A stretch of DNA of 64,000 nt from Paenibacillus sp. Root52 (lineage in GTDB: Bacteria; Bacillota; Bacilli; Paenibacillales; Paenibacillaceae), in assembly GCF_001426865.1 (NCBI RefSeq), contig NZ_LMFO01000031.1:124001-188000 (forward strand), given 5' to 3'. Shown here one piece after another: positions 8,439-16,605 of this stretch (position 1 is the first letter of the stretch; every line of letters begins with the position of its first letter). A program made the position numbers and the translations under genes. The notes beneath the pieces are model-generated. The model saw nothing but the letters and a program-made list of their open reading frames with translations. It was not told where the DNA came from and did no database searches.

Positions 8439-10396
8439 TTATGCTTCACCCGATCTCGAACTTCAGCTTGTTTGGCACCATTGAATCGCACTTTGTAATC
8501 CCCGGTGAGATAACCGGTAACTCGGCGTATACGTTGGAAATGCACGTTGTTCTCGTGAATGCCACAGTTCGGGCAGCTCTCTCCAATAACACCTTCATAG
8601 CCGCAAGATGGGCAGCGATCAATGGGATGATTGATGGAGAAGTAGCCAATATCTTGTGCCAATGCATATTGCACAATTCGCTGGAAAGCCTTCGTGTTGG
8701 CTCGCACATTCCCATCAAGCTCAACATAGGAGATTGCTCCAGCGTTACATAGTGTATGGAAAGGTGCCTCAAGTTCAATTTTGCGGTAGGCAGGTAGATT
8801 GTAATATACAGGCACATGGAACGAATTCGTGTAATACTCACGGTCATTAACACCTGCAATCGAACCGAATCGCTTACGGTCAATCGTTGTGAATTTACCA
8901 GATAAACCTTCGGCAGGTGTAGCGAACAGTGTAATGTTCAAGTTATGTAATTCACTCATTCGGTCGCAGAATTCTCGCATCGTACGAATGACATTTACTG
9001 CTTCTTGATGAATATGAGGATCTTGACCATGGTGTCGTCCATATAGGGCAGTCATACACTCCGCAAGACCGATGAAACCAATCGATAACGTACCATGTTT
9101 CAAGAGATCAGCCACCGGTTCATCGGGATCTAGCTGTTTACCACCTTCCCATACACCCTCACGCATCATAAAGTCCGAGGCTTTAGCTGGCTGCGCCTTC
9201 TGAATCTGATATCGATGAAGCAGACCTGAAGCAGCATGCTCCATGACCGATTGAAGTGCAGCATAGAAGCCTGTCCGATCGGCTACAGCGCGTGTTCCCT
9301 GACAGATGCCGAACCGAATACCTAGTTTAACCAAGTTGATCGTATTGAAGGACAGATTACCTTTTCCACTCTGACGGTTACGTCCGAACCGATCTGCCAG
9401 CGTACGTGTACGGCAGCCCATCGTAGCGATAATGGTGTCCGGGTCGTCTGGCTGATAGAACGGCAGATTGAACGAAGCATCCACATTAACGAAGTTAGGG
9501 TACATACGGCGCGAAGAACAGGTGACGGCAAGCTGGAATAGATCATAGTTGGGCTCTCCAGAAGCCTGATTAACCCCTTGTTTGCACTGGAAAATATGCT
9601 GCGGGAATACAGGTGTCTCCCCGTTTCCTAGACCACGGATGGTCGCTTCTAGCAACGAGCGAGATACGAGTCGTCCTTCGGCTGAGGTGCAGAGTCCGTA
9701 ATTAAGTGATGTGAACGGAATTTGTCCTCCAGCACGGCTGCTCATGGTATTGAGATTATGGATCAATGATTCAGCAGCTTGTTCGGTCTCTAGGATCGTC
9801 TCATCCATGGCAAAATCGTAGGCACGTGGGCATTGCTCCTGTGCTTCAGCACTATCCAGATACAGTTGCTCATCCGGAATGTATGCATGCTCTCCAAAGA
9901 GCCGTTGCCCTTTACGATAATGCTTCCGGAAGGAGCGTCGCACATAAGGTGCAAGATCCCAATCTATTTTATTGGCAGATACACCGCCGTATTGGCTATT
10001 TTGTTGAGACTGAAAAATAATAGCTACCAATGCCATCGCTGACATGATCGTTTGGGGTGTACGAACTGAGCCGTTACCCGTATTGAAGCCAGAGGCGAGC
10101 AGTCGGTCAAATGGAATGAAGATACAGTTGGTTGTACCAAGTCCATACTGATCAAGGTCATGAACATAGAGGTCTCCATGCTCAACAGCTTGCGCGAGCC
10201 CTTCGGGCAGGACATGGCGAACAGCATGCCACTTTGCTGTCTCTGAACCGAGCCGGCTCATTTTTCCACTAAATGAATCTCCATTCAGGTTGGCATTCTC
10301 CCTTAACGTATCCGCATCCTCAGCCCCAATAATTCGTCTGCCAAGGTCAGAAAGTAGGTCGTTTGCTGGTGGAGAGGCACATTCAAGCATATTCAT
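8435..10396 (-). CDS. nrdD: Anaerobic ribonucleoside-triphosphate reductase
   Basis: 653 residues, a class III reductase that makes dNTPs without oxygen. The glycyl-radical motif RVTGYL is near the C-terminus (radical Gly about 628), preceded by a zinc site of two CPxC pairs (RCPSCG, SCPNCG). Active-site cysteines are expected near residue 91 (GLGTTNCIF) and about 285 (AVTCSSRRMYP). The usual N-terminal ATP-cone of about 90 residues is absent: the catalytic body begins almost at once after a short NMLECASPP leader. That predicts loss of the common dATP activity switch. GGAGG lies eight bases before the ATG. Upstream DNA holds an Fnr-like site and paired NrdR-like boxes. Confidence 0.93.
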   Translation of the reverse strand: MNMLECASPPANDLLSDLGRRIIGAEDADTLRENANLNGDSFSGKMSRLGSETAKWHAVRHVLPEGLAQAVEHGDLYVHDLDQYGLGTTNCIFIPFDRLLASGFNTGNGSVRTPQTIMSAMALVAIIFQSQQNSQYGGVSANKIDWDLAPYVRRSFRKHYRKGQRLFGEHAYIPDEQLYLDSAEAQEQCPRAYDFAMDETILETEQAAESLIHNLNTMSSRAGGQIPFTSLNYGLCTSAEGRLVSRSLLEATIRGLGNGETPVFPQHIFQCKQGVNQASGEPNYDLFQLAVTCSSRRMYPNFVNVDASFNLPFYQPDDPDTIIATMGCRTRTLADRFGRNRQSGKGNLSFNTINLVKLGIRFGICQGTRAVADRTGFYAALQSVMEHAASGLLHRYQIQKAQPAKASDFMMREGVWEGGKQLDPDEPVADLLKHGTLSIGFIGLAECMTALYGRHHGQDPHIHQEAVNVIRTMREFCDRMSELHNLNITLFATPAEGLSGKFTTIDRKRFGSIAGVNDREYYTNSFHVPVYYNLPAYRKIELEAPFHTLCNAGAISYVELDGNVRANTKAFQRIVQYALAQDIGYFSINHPIDRCPSCGYEGVIGESCPNCGIHENNVHFQRIRRVTGYLTGDYKVRFNGAKQAEVRDRVKHK

Positions 10397-10446
10397 TTAA
10401 GGTTCCTCCTATAATGAGAGTATATATTGGCTAAGCCTGATTAAAT

Positions 10447-10490
10447 ACTACATGTAGTTTTTCATTATCCAGTTATAAACTATATATGGA
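10447..10490 (-). promoter_or_regulatory. Paired NrdR-like boxes upstream of nrdD
   Basis: Two similar sites, ACTACATGTAGT (10447-10458) and ACTATATATGGA (10479-10490), have centres 32 bases apart, about three helical turns. NrdR represses reductase operons through two such AT-rich boxes at this kind of spacing. The likely -10 TATAAC (plus-strand 10472-10477) lies between them. Confidence 0.55.
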
Positions 10491-10498
10491 TTTTTGGG

Positions 10499-10514
10499 TG
10501 TGATAATGATCACA
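10499..10514 (-). promoter_or_regulatory. Perfect Fnr/CRP-type palindrome upstream of nrdD
   Basis: TGTGATAATGATCACA is a perfect TGTGA-N6-TCACA dyad, matching the Bacillus Fnr consensus. Its centre (10506.5) lies 41.5 bases upstream of a start point expected about 10465, given the TATAAC -10 at 10472-10477. This is the usual class II activation position, consistent with anaerobic induction of nrdDG. Confidence 0.65.
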
Positions 10515-10877
10515 TCGTAATCGTGACTGAACAGGAGATGTGCCTGTAGAATGTGGATAAAGGTTTCCAAAGTTGAATCCGAAGAGTATAATTTCTTTTT
10601 ATGCTACACCGCGTCAAAACATCTCGCTCACGGACACAGAATCTAGGAGCAATGGTAGATGATCATCGGCCATTCCTATCATGGAGATCCAGCGAAACAG
10701 GAGCTTCTCAGAATGAGCAGCGATCCTGAAATTGCCCGTGTGATTCTTCTGAATGTCCGTGGTGTTAAAACATATATGTACAGGTTGTGACAACTGGTTC
10801 AGGAGTTTTTTTTACCCTCATATATCTTAATGGATTGATTCTAATTTGAAGCGCAGCTTAGACAAGAGGGGTGAGTC

Positions 10878-12515
10878 ATGGGAACTACAGGTGTTGCAAA
10901 GGGCTTTTATGAAAATATACAGGAAGCTGCGACCCACATCGTGGACGTATTAAGTGGGATTTTGCAGGTAAATACCATCTTCGTTGCCAGCAATGATGGC
11001 ATGACGAATGTGATTCTTGAGGCATTTAACCGCCATGAGCAGTTGGTCACTAAAGGTAGCGAGCTTCCATTTGAGACATCCTACTGTAGTTTGGTTTTGC
11101 AAGATAAAAGCAGTGAGCTAACCATTAAAGATACGGCGCAGCATCCATTAACACGTTTTATGGATGTGACGGATGGTTTGGGGAGTCGATTCTTCATCGG
11201 AGTCCCTATTTTGCGGCGATCGGGTGATGCGTTTGGCACCATTTGCCTAATGGACAACCCGGATTACCAACTGAACGAAACGGATATGAAAACACTAAAA
11301 GCAATGGCTGTTTTTCTCGGATACGTCATTGATCTCGAAGATAGCCTGTTGGTGCAGGAGCAGAAGCTGAGTGATACGGAACAACTGAAGGCACAGTTGC
11401 AAGCAGAGAAGGAACGAGCCGAGTCCGAAGCCATGACCAAAACGCAGATGCTTGCGTTAATGAGCCACGAAATCCGCAATCCATTGAACGGGATTCTGGG
11501 GTTGACGGATCTCATGCGGACGCCAGATATGCCCGAAGAGCATCTGGAGTATGTGAACATGATTGAGACAAGTGGCAATATACTATTATCGCTACTGAAC
11601 AACATGATGAACTTCAACATCAATGATACTGGCAAAACGGTTGTACACGATGATCCATTTGATCTGGTGTCTACAATTGAGAATACGGTGTATCTTCATG
11701 TTGGACAGGCAATCAGCAAGGGCATTGAGGTTGGTTTGAACCTGGAGATGAATGTATCCCAAGTATTTGTAGGGGATGAGATTAAGATTGGGCAATTGCT
11801 GGCACATGTGCTGCAATACGCTATTGACTATACACGGACTGGTTCGGTGCTGATCACGGCCGTTGTGGATGAAGAGAGTACAGACAACCAAGCTGTACTC
11901 CTGTTGAATGTGAAGTATAGCGGCAAGATGCTGCCTGCGGATAAGATGCGACAGGTGCTTCATACTTCAGACGGGAACATCAGCACACAGCGAATCGTTG
12001 GTACGAATCTGGGGTTAGCAGTGAGTCAGAATCTAGCGATTCTGATGAATGGTAGTATTCAGATCAACAGCTTGGGGGAAGACGAGACGGAATTCCAGAT
12101 TAGGCTGCCACTGCTTAGACACTGGGAGCTACCTCAGCTTACCAGCATCCAGCAGCGATTGAAGGGAACGAAGGTGTTACTTGCCAAAGACCCGGACATC
12201 TTGCAGGGTGTATCTTCCTTGATGCGAAGATGGAAGATGGATGTGCATATGACCTCAGGCTCAGCAGAGGCATATAGCTGGATGGAAGACGGCTTCAGCC
12301 CGGATGTAGCGGTAATTGATATGGGATTGGTCGAAGGTGGTGCGGTCGATTTCGTGCATAACCTGAAAACTCGTGCTCACGCACTGCCGATTATTGTACT
12401 CGTGCCCTATGGTATGCATATTAACCCCCAAGAGGCAGAAGTATTTGACGCCGTTCTAACGAAACCCGTGAGACAGGCTGATCTATTAAACGCGTTGAGC
12501 GTTATCTTGCATTAG
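10878..12515 (+). CDS. GAF-domain histidine-kinase-like hybrid protein with degenerate ATPase domain
   Basis: 545 residues, no membrane segment. Residues about 10-155 form a GAF domain (GSRFFIGVPILRRSGDAFGTICLMD). A short coiled coil (about 165-192) leads to a HisKA domain with a good H-box, MSHEIRNPLNGILGL. The following HATPase region keeps a G2-like GTNLGLAVS but has lost the N-box Asn (LQYAIDYT in place of NAIKFT) and the G1 Asp (YSGKML instead of DTGxG), so ATP binding is doubtful. The C-terminal 115 residues resemble a receiver: the phospho-acceptor is probably the Asp in VAVIDMG and the Lys is in LTKPV, but the N-terminal acidic pair is poorly kept. It may be a phosphotransfer or scaffold protein rather than an active kinase. 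It is divergent from nrdDG. Confidence 0.75.
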   Translation: MGTTGVAKGFYENIQEAATHIVDVLSGILQVNTIFVASNDGMTNVILEAFNRHEQLVTKGSELPFETSYCSLVLQDKSSELTIKDTAQHPLTRFMDVTDGLGSRFFIGVPILRRSGDAFGTICLMDNPDYQLNETDMKTLKAMAVFLGYVIDLEDSLLVQEQKLSDTEQLKAQLQAEKERAESEAMTKTQMLALMSHEIRNPLNGILGLTDLMRTPDMPEEHLEYVNMIETSGNILLSLLNNMMNFNINDTGKTVVHDDPFDLVSTIENTVYLHVGQAISKGIEVGLNLEMNVSQVFVGDEIKIGQLLAHVLQYAIDYTRTGSVLITAVVDEESTDNQAVLLLNVKYSGKMLPADKMRQVLHTSDGNISTQRIVGTNLGLAVSQNLAILMNGSIQINSLGEDETEFQIRLPLLRHWELPQLTSIQQRLKGTKVLLAKDPDILQGVSSLMRRWKMDVHMTSGSAEAYSWMEDGFSPDVAVIDMGLVEGGAVDFVHNLKTRAHALPIIVLVPYGMHINPQEAEVFDAVLTKPVRQADLLNALSVILH

Positions 12516-12670
12516 AGGGTCATCTATAGGATCTGTAGCGCATCTGTTCATCAGGTGCGCTTATTTCTTTTTGGAGTCTGGTCAAAATGATTCGTTTAAC
12601 GTGTACAGTTGCGTTACAATAGAAAGGGAACGTCATCATAAATGATTTATACAAGGAGGATGTGCAATCA

Positions 12671-13609
12671 ATGGAGTATCGCAGATTAGGTGGAAGCGGA
12701 CTGAAAGTAAGCGAAATCAGCTTGGGTAGCTGGCTGACATACGGAGGATATGTGGAACGTGAAAACGCGGTGAAATCGATTGAAACCGCATTCGATGAAG
12801 GTATTAACTTTTTTGATACAGCTAACGTGTATGAGCGTGGCGCAGCAGAGGAGCTGCTGGGTCAGACGTTGAAAGCATACTCTCGTGATTCTTATGTTCT
12901 GGCAACAAAAGTATTTGGCAAAATGGGCGACGGTCCTAATGACCAGGGATTATCCCGCAAACATATTATGGAGCAATGCGACGCGAGCTTGAAGCGTCTT
13001 GGAGCCGATTATGTGGACATTTACTATTGCCATCGTTACCATACGGAAACACCGATTGAAGAGACACTACGCGCGTTAGATGATCTGGTACGTCAAGGTA
13101 AGGTGCTGTATGTGGGTGTTAGCCAATGGACAGCAGCTCAGATGGAGGCGGCGCTGGGTACAGCAGATCGTCTGTTATTGGATCACATCGTGGTGAACCA
13201 ACCGGTATATAATATGTTTGATCGATACATCGAGAAGGAGATTATTCCACTAGGTGAACAAAAAGGCATTGGACAAGTTGTTTATTCTCCGCTTGCTCAA
13301 GGCTTATTGACCGGGAAATACACGTCAATATCGGATATTCCTGAGAATAGCCGTGCAGCCAAGCTCGGCTGGGACGAAGGCAAGATCAATGCAGATCGAA
13401 TCGGTAAAGTTCGCCAACTGATCGAGGTGGCAGACAAGCTAGATCTGAAGGTGGGTCAACTGGCACTTGCTTGGATTCTGCGTCAACCAAATGTGTCTAG
13501 TGCACTTGTAGGCGCAAGTCGTCCAGAACAAGTGAAGGAGAACGTTGTAGCTTCCGGTGTGAAGTTGGATGCGTCCATTATTGAAGAGATTGAGCAAATT
13601 TTGGCTTAA
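12671..13609 (+). CDS. Aldo/keto reductase, KCNAB/YghZ-like
   Basis: About 312 residues, full length for the family. It is an NADPH-dependent (beta/alpha)8 reductase. The catalytic Asp and Tyr are in FFDTANVYERGAAEELLG, the Lys in LATKVFG and the His in YYCHRYH; GVSQW and LVGASRPEQVKENV are the usual cofactor-binding segments. The sequence is closest in style to the voltage-gated potassium channel beta-subunit / YghZ (MgrA) group that reduces methylglyoxal and other aldehydes. The ATG at 12671 follows AAGGAGG by 11 bases; a GTG nine bases earlier is too close to it. Monocistronic. Physiological substrate unknown. Confidence 0.88.
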   Translation: MEYRRLGGSGLKVSEISLGSWLTYGGYVERENAVKSIETAFDEGINFFDTANVYERGAAEELLGQTLKAYSRDSYVLATKVFGKMGDGPNDQGLSRKHIMEQCDASLKRLGADYVDIYYCHRYHTETPIEETLRALDDLVRQGKVLYVGVSQWTAAQMEAALGTADRLLLDHIVVNQPVYNMFDRYIEKEIIPLGEQKGIGQVVYSPLAQGLLTGKYTSISDIPENSRAAKLGWDEGKINADRIGKVRQLIEVADKLDLKVGQLALAWILRQPNVSSALVGASRPEQVKENVVASGVKLDASIIEEIEQILA

Positions 13610-13650
13610 TATGAGGTGGCCTATCGGCTTCTGAACGATATGAAATGAAG

Positions 13651-13704
13651 AAAGGGATGCACTCTCAAACCGCCTAGATGGACGGATGAGAGGACATCCC
13701 TTTT
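13651..13704 (+). terminator. Intrinsic terminator after the aldo/keto reductase
   Basis: AAAGGGATG pairs with CATCCCTTT, with an inner CTCTC/GAGAG stem, ending in TTTT. It lies between convergent genes and may work for both. Confidence 0.8.
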
Positions 13705-13788
13705 AATCTTATACGTGATCGGAAGGTTACTCTGTCATCGGAGAGTGGTAAGTGTAAGATTCTTTAGTTCATTTTATATAACGAGACA

Positions 13789-14913
13789 TTATAACCTATG
13801 TTGCACAGGGAGTGGCAGTGAGCGCTTTTTCATAACACATACCCGATTCCGTCCTGTATTTTTGGCCTCGTACAAGCCACGATCCGCCTGTTCGAAGAAG
13901 TCATCGTCATCTTTGTCGTCGCAGTTATCTGGAAACACGGCCACGCCGATCGAAACGGTTAGACGTGTTGTATTTCCGTCGGGAAGAGAAAAGAGATACC
14001 TCTCTACAGCCTTCCGTATCCGTTCAGCAACAGCCAGAGCTTGCTGCTGATCACAATCGACCAGCAAAATTGCAAATTCCTCGCCCCCGTTACGGGAGAC
14101 AATGTCCACAGGACGTGCATGTTCAATGAGAAGCCGCCCCAGTTGCTTCAGAACGGCATCACCCGAGGTGTGGCCGAAAGTGTCATTTACTCTTTTGAAG
14201 CGATCGATGTCAATCACCAGTAGGGACAATTTCTTCTGATGTTCTCTAGCATATTCCAGTTGGAATTTGAGTGACTTCTCAAATTGAAGCCGGTTATTCA
14301 AGCTCGTCAGATGATCGGTTGAAGCCCTTCGTTCCAACGTAAATAACAATTCATTCGACTTGTTAATAAATTCGGCAATAAAGTAAATAAAGATTCCGCC
14401 GATGAATGAGATGGTTAATTGTACAGGATATATTTTCATGAACTCATTAATGCTCGTTGTATTCATCAGTAGAATAATAAAAATTAATGCCATAGAAAAT
14501 AAGTTCATCGTCAAGATTTTAGTTAATCTAGACCAAGGAGCATAAGAGAAATATACCCCAGCTAGACCGATGAGGACCATGACAAATGCTGCATCTATAG
14601 CAGAGGAGGATAGACCAAAGATCACTACACGCAGGATGGAGATTACGAGTCCTGAGATGAAGGAGGCCATTCCACCTAAATATACGGCGGCTGTTATTAT
14701 CGCAAGATGTCTTAGATCTACGATCGTACTTTCATTAATACTGAAGGAATAATTCATTAATACTGTACCGTATATACCGAACAGGATACCCCCGATCAGT
14801 TGCACACGTATGGATGGAAAGGGAACACGGATGCTATAGAATTTAGCGATAATTCCGGACACGTACATAAATGTGATCATGATACAAAGATTAACAAAAA
14901 ACGTGCTGAACAA
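13789..14913 (-). CDS. Membrane-bound diguanylate cyclase (5TM-5TMR_LYT + GGDEF)
   Basis: About 374 residues. Five to six hydrophobic segments in residues 1-190 match the 5TM-LYT sensor type (RVQLIGGILFGIYGTVLMNYSF, DLRHLAIITAAVYLGG). A GGDEF domain follows from about residue 205: TDHLTSLNNR, DIDRFKRVNDTFGH, the active-site loop GGEEF, and SIGVAVFP. It should make cyclic di-GMP from two GTP; no EAL domain is present, and no clear RxxD inhibitory site was found before GGEEF. I chose the TTG at 14913, which follows AAAGGGGGG by seven bases; the ATG 24 bases upstream would put that ribosome site inside the coding frame. Confidence 0.88.
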   Translation of the reverse strand: MFSTFFVNLCIMITFMYVSGIIAKFYSIRVPFPSIRVQLIGGILFGIYGTVLMNYSFSINESTIVDLRHLAIITAAVYLGGMASFISGLVISILRVVIFGLSSSAIDAAFVMVLIGLAGVYFSYAPWSRLTKILTMNLFSMALIFIILLMNTTSINEFMKIYPVQLTISFIGGIFIYFIAEFINKSNELLFTLERRASTDHLTSLNNRLQFEKSLKFQLEYAREHQKKLSLLVIDIDRFKRVNDTFGHTSGDAVLKQLGRLLIEHARPVDIVSRNGGEEFAILLVDCDQQQALAVAERIRKAVERYLFSLPDGNTTRLTVSIGVAVFPDNCDDKDDDDFFEQADRGLYEAKNTGRNRVCVMKKRSLPLPVQHRL

Positions 14914-15072
14914 TGAGCATCCCCCCTTTACACACATTGTTATATTTTATCTGAAAATGAAGCTAGTAGCGAACCAATTTATCCCAAATAGTGGATGTGA
15001 GTACTGGGAATTATAGAGAATTAGTTGAATTCTAGTGTAGCCACTGATGTTGACTTCATTATACATTAAGAT

Positions 15073-15087
15073 TTATACTTAATCTAA
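15073..15087 (+). promoter_or_regulatory. Per-box-like operator upstream of the perR-like gene
   Basis: TTATACTTAATCTAA matches the Per-box consensus TTATAATnATTATAA at 11 of 14 positions. It overlaps two dyads (ATTAAG/CTTAAT and AGATT/AATCT), about 75 bases before the GTG start, suggesting autoregulation. Confidence 0.5.
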
Positions 15088-15162
15088 ATCAAAATGTTTC
15101 TGTGTGTCACAGTATTTATAGACTGTGTCCTTCTATAGAATGGGAATAAAGGAGAATTGCTT

Positions 15163-15558
15163 GTGAGAACTCTAAATCTGACTATACAACGACAGGCCGT
15201 GTATGATGTAGTTCGTCATTCAGAGGATCATCCTACAGCGGCAGACGTAATGAACCGTCTTGTAGAGCAAGGTTATAACCTAGCCTATGGTACGGTATAT
15301 AATTCACTTCGCTATTTAACGGATAAGGAATTGATTCGGGAGCTTAAGCTCGGTGAGACGGCAAGTCGCTACGATGCCCGAATGGATGACCATCAACATA
15401 TTATGTGTGAAGTTTGTGGTAAAGTGGACGAGGTTATGACGGAGGTCCCCGCACAATGGATGAAGCAGGTGGCTGAAGAAACCGGATATGCAATTGACCA
15501 TGCCCATGTGGTCTTTGGAGGTGTCTGCGGGGAATGCAAAAACAAACGGATCAAGTAA
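15163..15558 (+). CDS. perR: Fur-family repressor, PerR-like
   Basis: About 131 residues. Winged-helix DNA-binding half (HPTAADVMNRL, YGTVYNSLRYL) and dimerisation half with two CxxC pairs (CEVCG, CGEC) for structural zinc. The regulatory-metal ligands of PerR are present as H in DHPTA, D in SRYDAR and the HQH pair; at the position of B. subtilis Asp104 the sequence is CGKVDEV, placing Glu at that site and Asp one residue earlier. The GTG at 15163 has AAAGGAG eight bases before it. Neighbouring catalase and Per-box-like sites before both genes favour a peroxide-sensing role, but a Fur-like iron sensor cannot be ruled out. Confidence 0.75.
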   Translation: MRTLNLTIQRQAVYDVVRHSEDHPTAADVMNRLVEQGYNLAYGTVYNSLRYLTDKELIRELKLGETASRYDARMDDHQHIMCEVCGKVDEVMTEVPAQWMKQVAEETGYAIDHAHVVFGGVCGECKNKRIK

Positions 15559-16340
15559 AAATCAACCTGTCGGGTCGGCGTTTACCACTTCGGGTCAAGC
15601 CGGCTCTGACGGATCCAACTCCATTGGCAGAAGCTTGTCCGATTACAAGACGTGTTATTCTCATTAGCCCTATGCCAGGCCAGGTTCACGAACTGGTCAA
15701 AGCATTGACGGATAGTTGCTTTGATGTGCTGGTATTCCATCGCTGGGAACCAGATTTGCATGAACGTCTTGATTTTGATCTTCTCGTCTATGACCTATCT
15801 GTTGCGGGGACAATTGATGCCTTCGCTGGAATCAGCAGTCGTTTGAATCGAGAAGCAGAGTATACAACGCCTTGTTTGTACCTTGTAGGGGAGAAAATGA
15901 TTGGCAATGCAAGCGGCCCGATGCTTCAGGAAGAGTTGTTGGTCTGGCCAGCGCGGCCGCAGGAAGCTCTATACCGCGTTCAGCGAATGATCGGCAACAG
16001 CCCGGCTGTGCCGAAGCGTGGGTTTTTGCCTAAGGAAGGGCAACGGATCGGATTCAAAGATCTATGGCTGGATCGAGAGCGGATGAGCGTGCAGCGGGAT
16101 GAGGATCGAATTCATCTCACCAAGACGGAATATGATCTTTTGCTTAAGCTGATCGATGCCAAGGGCGCCGTAATTTCCCGTGAAGAGATGCTTAGCGATA
16201 TTTGGGAGACGGATTTCACAGGAGGAAGTAATGTCGTCGATGTGCATATCAAAAGCTTGCGCAAAAAATTGGGCGATAACGCAGCTTCCCCAAAATATAT
16301 TGTAACGGTAAGAGGAGTGGGCTACCGCCTAGCGGATTAG
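15534..16340 (+). CDS. OmpR-type winged-helix response regulator with divergent receiver
   Basis: 268 residues. Residues 40-160 have the alternating hydrophobic pattern of a receiver (RRVILISP, DLLVYDLS, WPARPQEA) but lack the normal acidic cluster and the invariant Lys, so phosphorylation is doubtful. Residues 170-268 are a clear OmpR/PhoB DNA-binding domain (LTKTEYDLLLKLIDAKGAVISREEML, VVDVHIKSLRKKLG, TVRGVGYRL). The ATG at 15534 lies within the last 25 bases of the perR-like gene, so translation is probably coupled and the two proteins co-made. No histidine kinase is adjacent; an orphan, possibly redox- or stress-linked regulator. Its stop codon sits in the loop of the terminator. Confidence 0.8.
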   Translation: MQKQTDQVKINLSGRRLPLRVKPALTDPTPLAEACPITRRVILISPMPGQVHELVKALTDSCFDVLVFHRWEPDLHERLDFDLLVYDLSVAGTIDAFAGISSRLNREAEYTTPCLYLVGEKMIGNASGPMLQEELLVWPARPQEALYRVQRMIGNSPAVPKRGFLPKEGQRIGFKDLWLDRERMSVQRDEDRIHLTKTEYDLLLKLIDAKGAVISREEMLSDIWETDFTGGSNVVDVHIKSLRKKLGDNAASPKYIVTVRGVGYRLAD

Positions 16341-16353
16341 TCCGCTTTTTTTT
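16331..16353 (+). terminator. Intrinsic terminator containing the regulator's stop codon
   Basis: AGCGGA-TTAG-TCCGCT followed by eight T. The TAG stop (16338-16340) lies in the loop. Confidence 0.8.
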
Positions 16354-16369
16354 GTGCCTATATGTGCGT

Positions 16370-16402
16370 GTTCAAAAAAGGGGTCTTTTTGAACAACTTC
16401 TA
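16370..16402. repeat. Diverged copy of the GAGGTTGTTCAAAAAGTC motif
   Basis: GTTCAAAAA and TTTTTGAAC form an inverted repeat here, and the minus strand reads GTAGAAGTTGTTCAAAAAGACC, close to the motif at 31985-32005 and 41116-41139. Probably a degraded repeat end. Confidence 0.4.
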
Positions 16403-16487
16403 CAATCATGAAGTTCGTTCATGCGAAAGCCATGTGACCCTCATCTTATGCTCATGTAAACCTCATGCAAGCAATAAAGCAGACATG

Positions 16488-16502
16488 TTAGAATCATTTT
16501 AA
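16488..16502 (+). promoter_or_regulatory. Per-box-like operator upstream of catalase
   Basis: TTAGAATCATTTTAA matches TTATAATnATTATAA at 12 of 14 positions. A second dyad, TTAGATCAAGTCTAA (16506-16520), follows at once. Both lie 85-120 bases before the catalase start, consistent with peroxide-inducible derepression. Confidence 0.55.
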
Positions 16503-16605
16503 CAGTTAGATCAAGTCTAAATGTATATTCGATCAAATGTTGAATATGATCTTAATCATAGAGCACATAGAGCAAGCGTGAGACCAACATGAGGAGGAAA
16601 ACAAG

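Larger units (their letters stand above)
10397..10877. other. Divergent control region between nrdD and the GAF/kinase gene, with one short open frame
   Basis: 481 bases. The left 120 bases hold the nrdDG control sites. The right part contains a short plus-strand frame (ATG 10659 to TGA 10790, 43 residues, MIIGHSYHGDPAKQELLRM at its start). It is compositionally protein-like but has no good ribosome site and no family I recognise; it could be a decayed gene remnant or chance. Confidence 0.4.
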
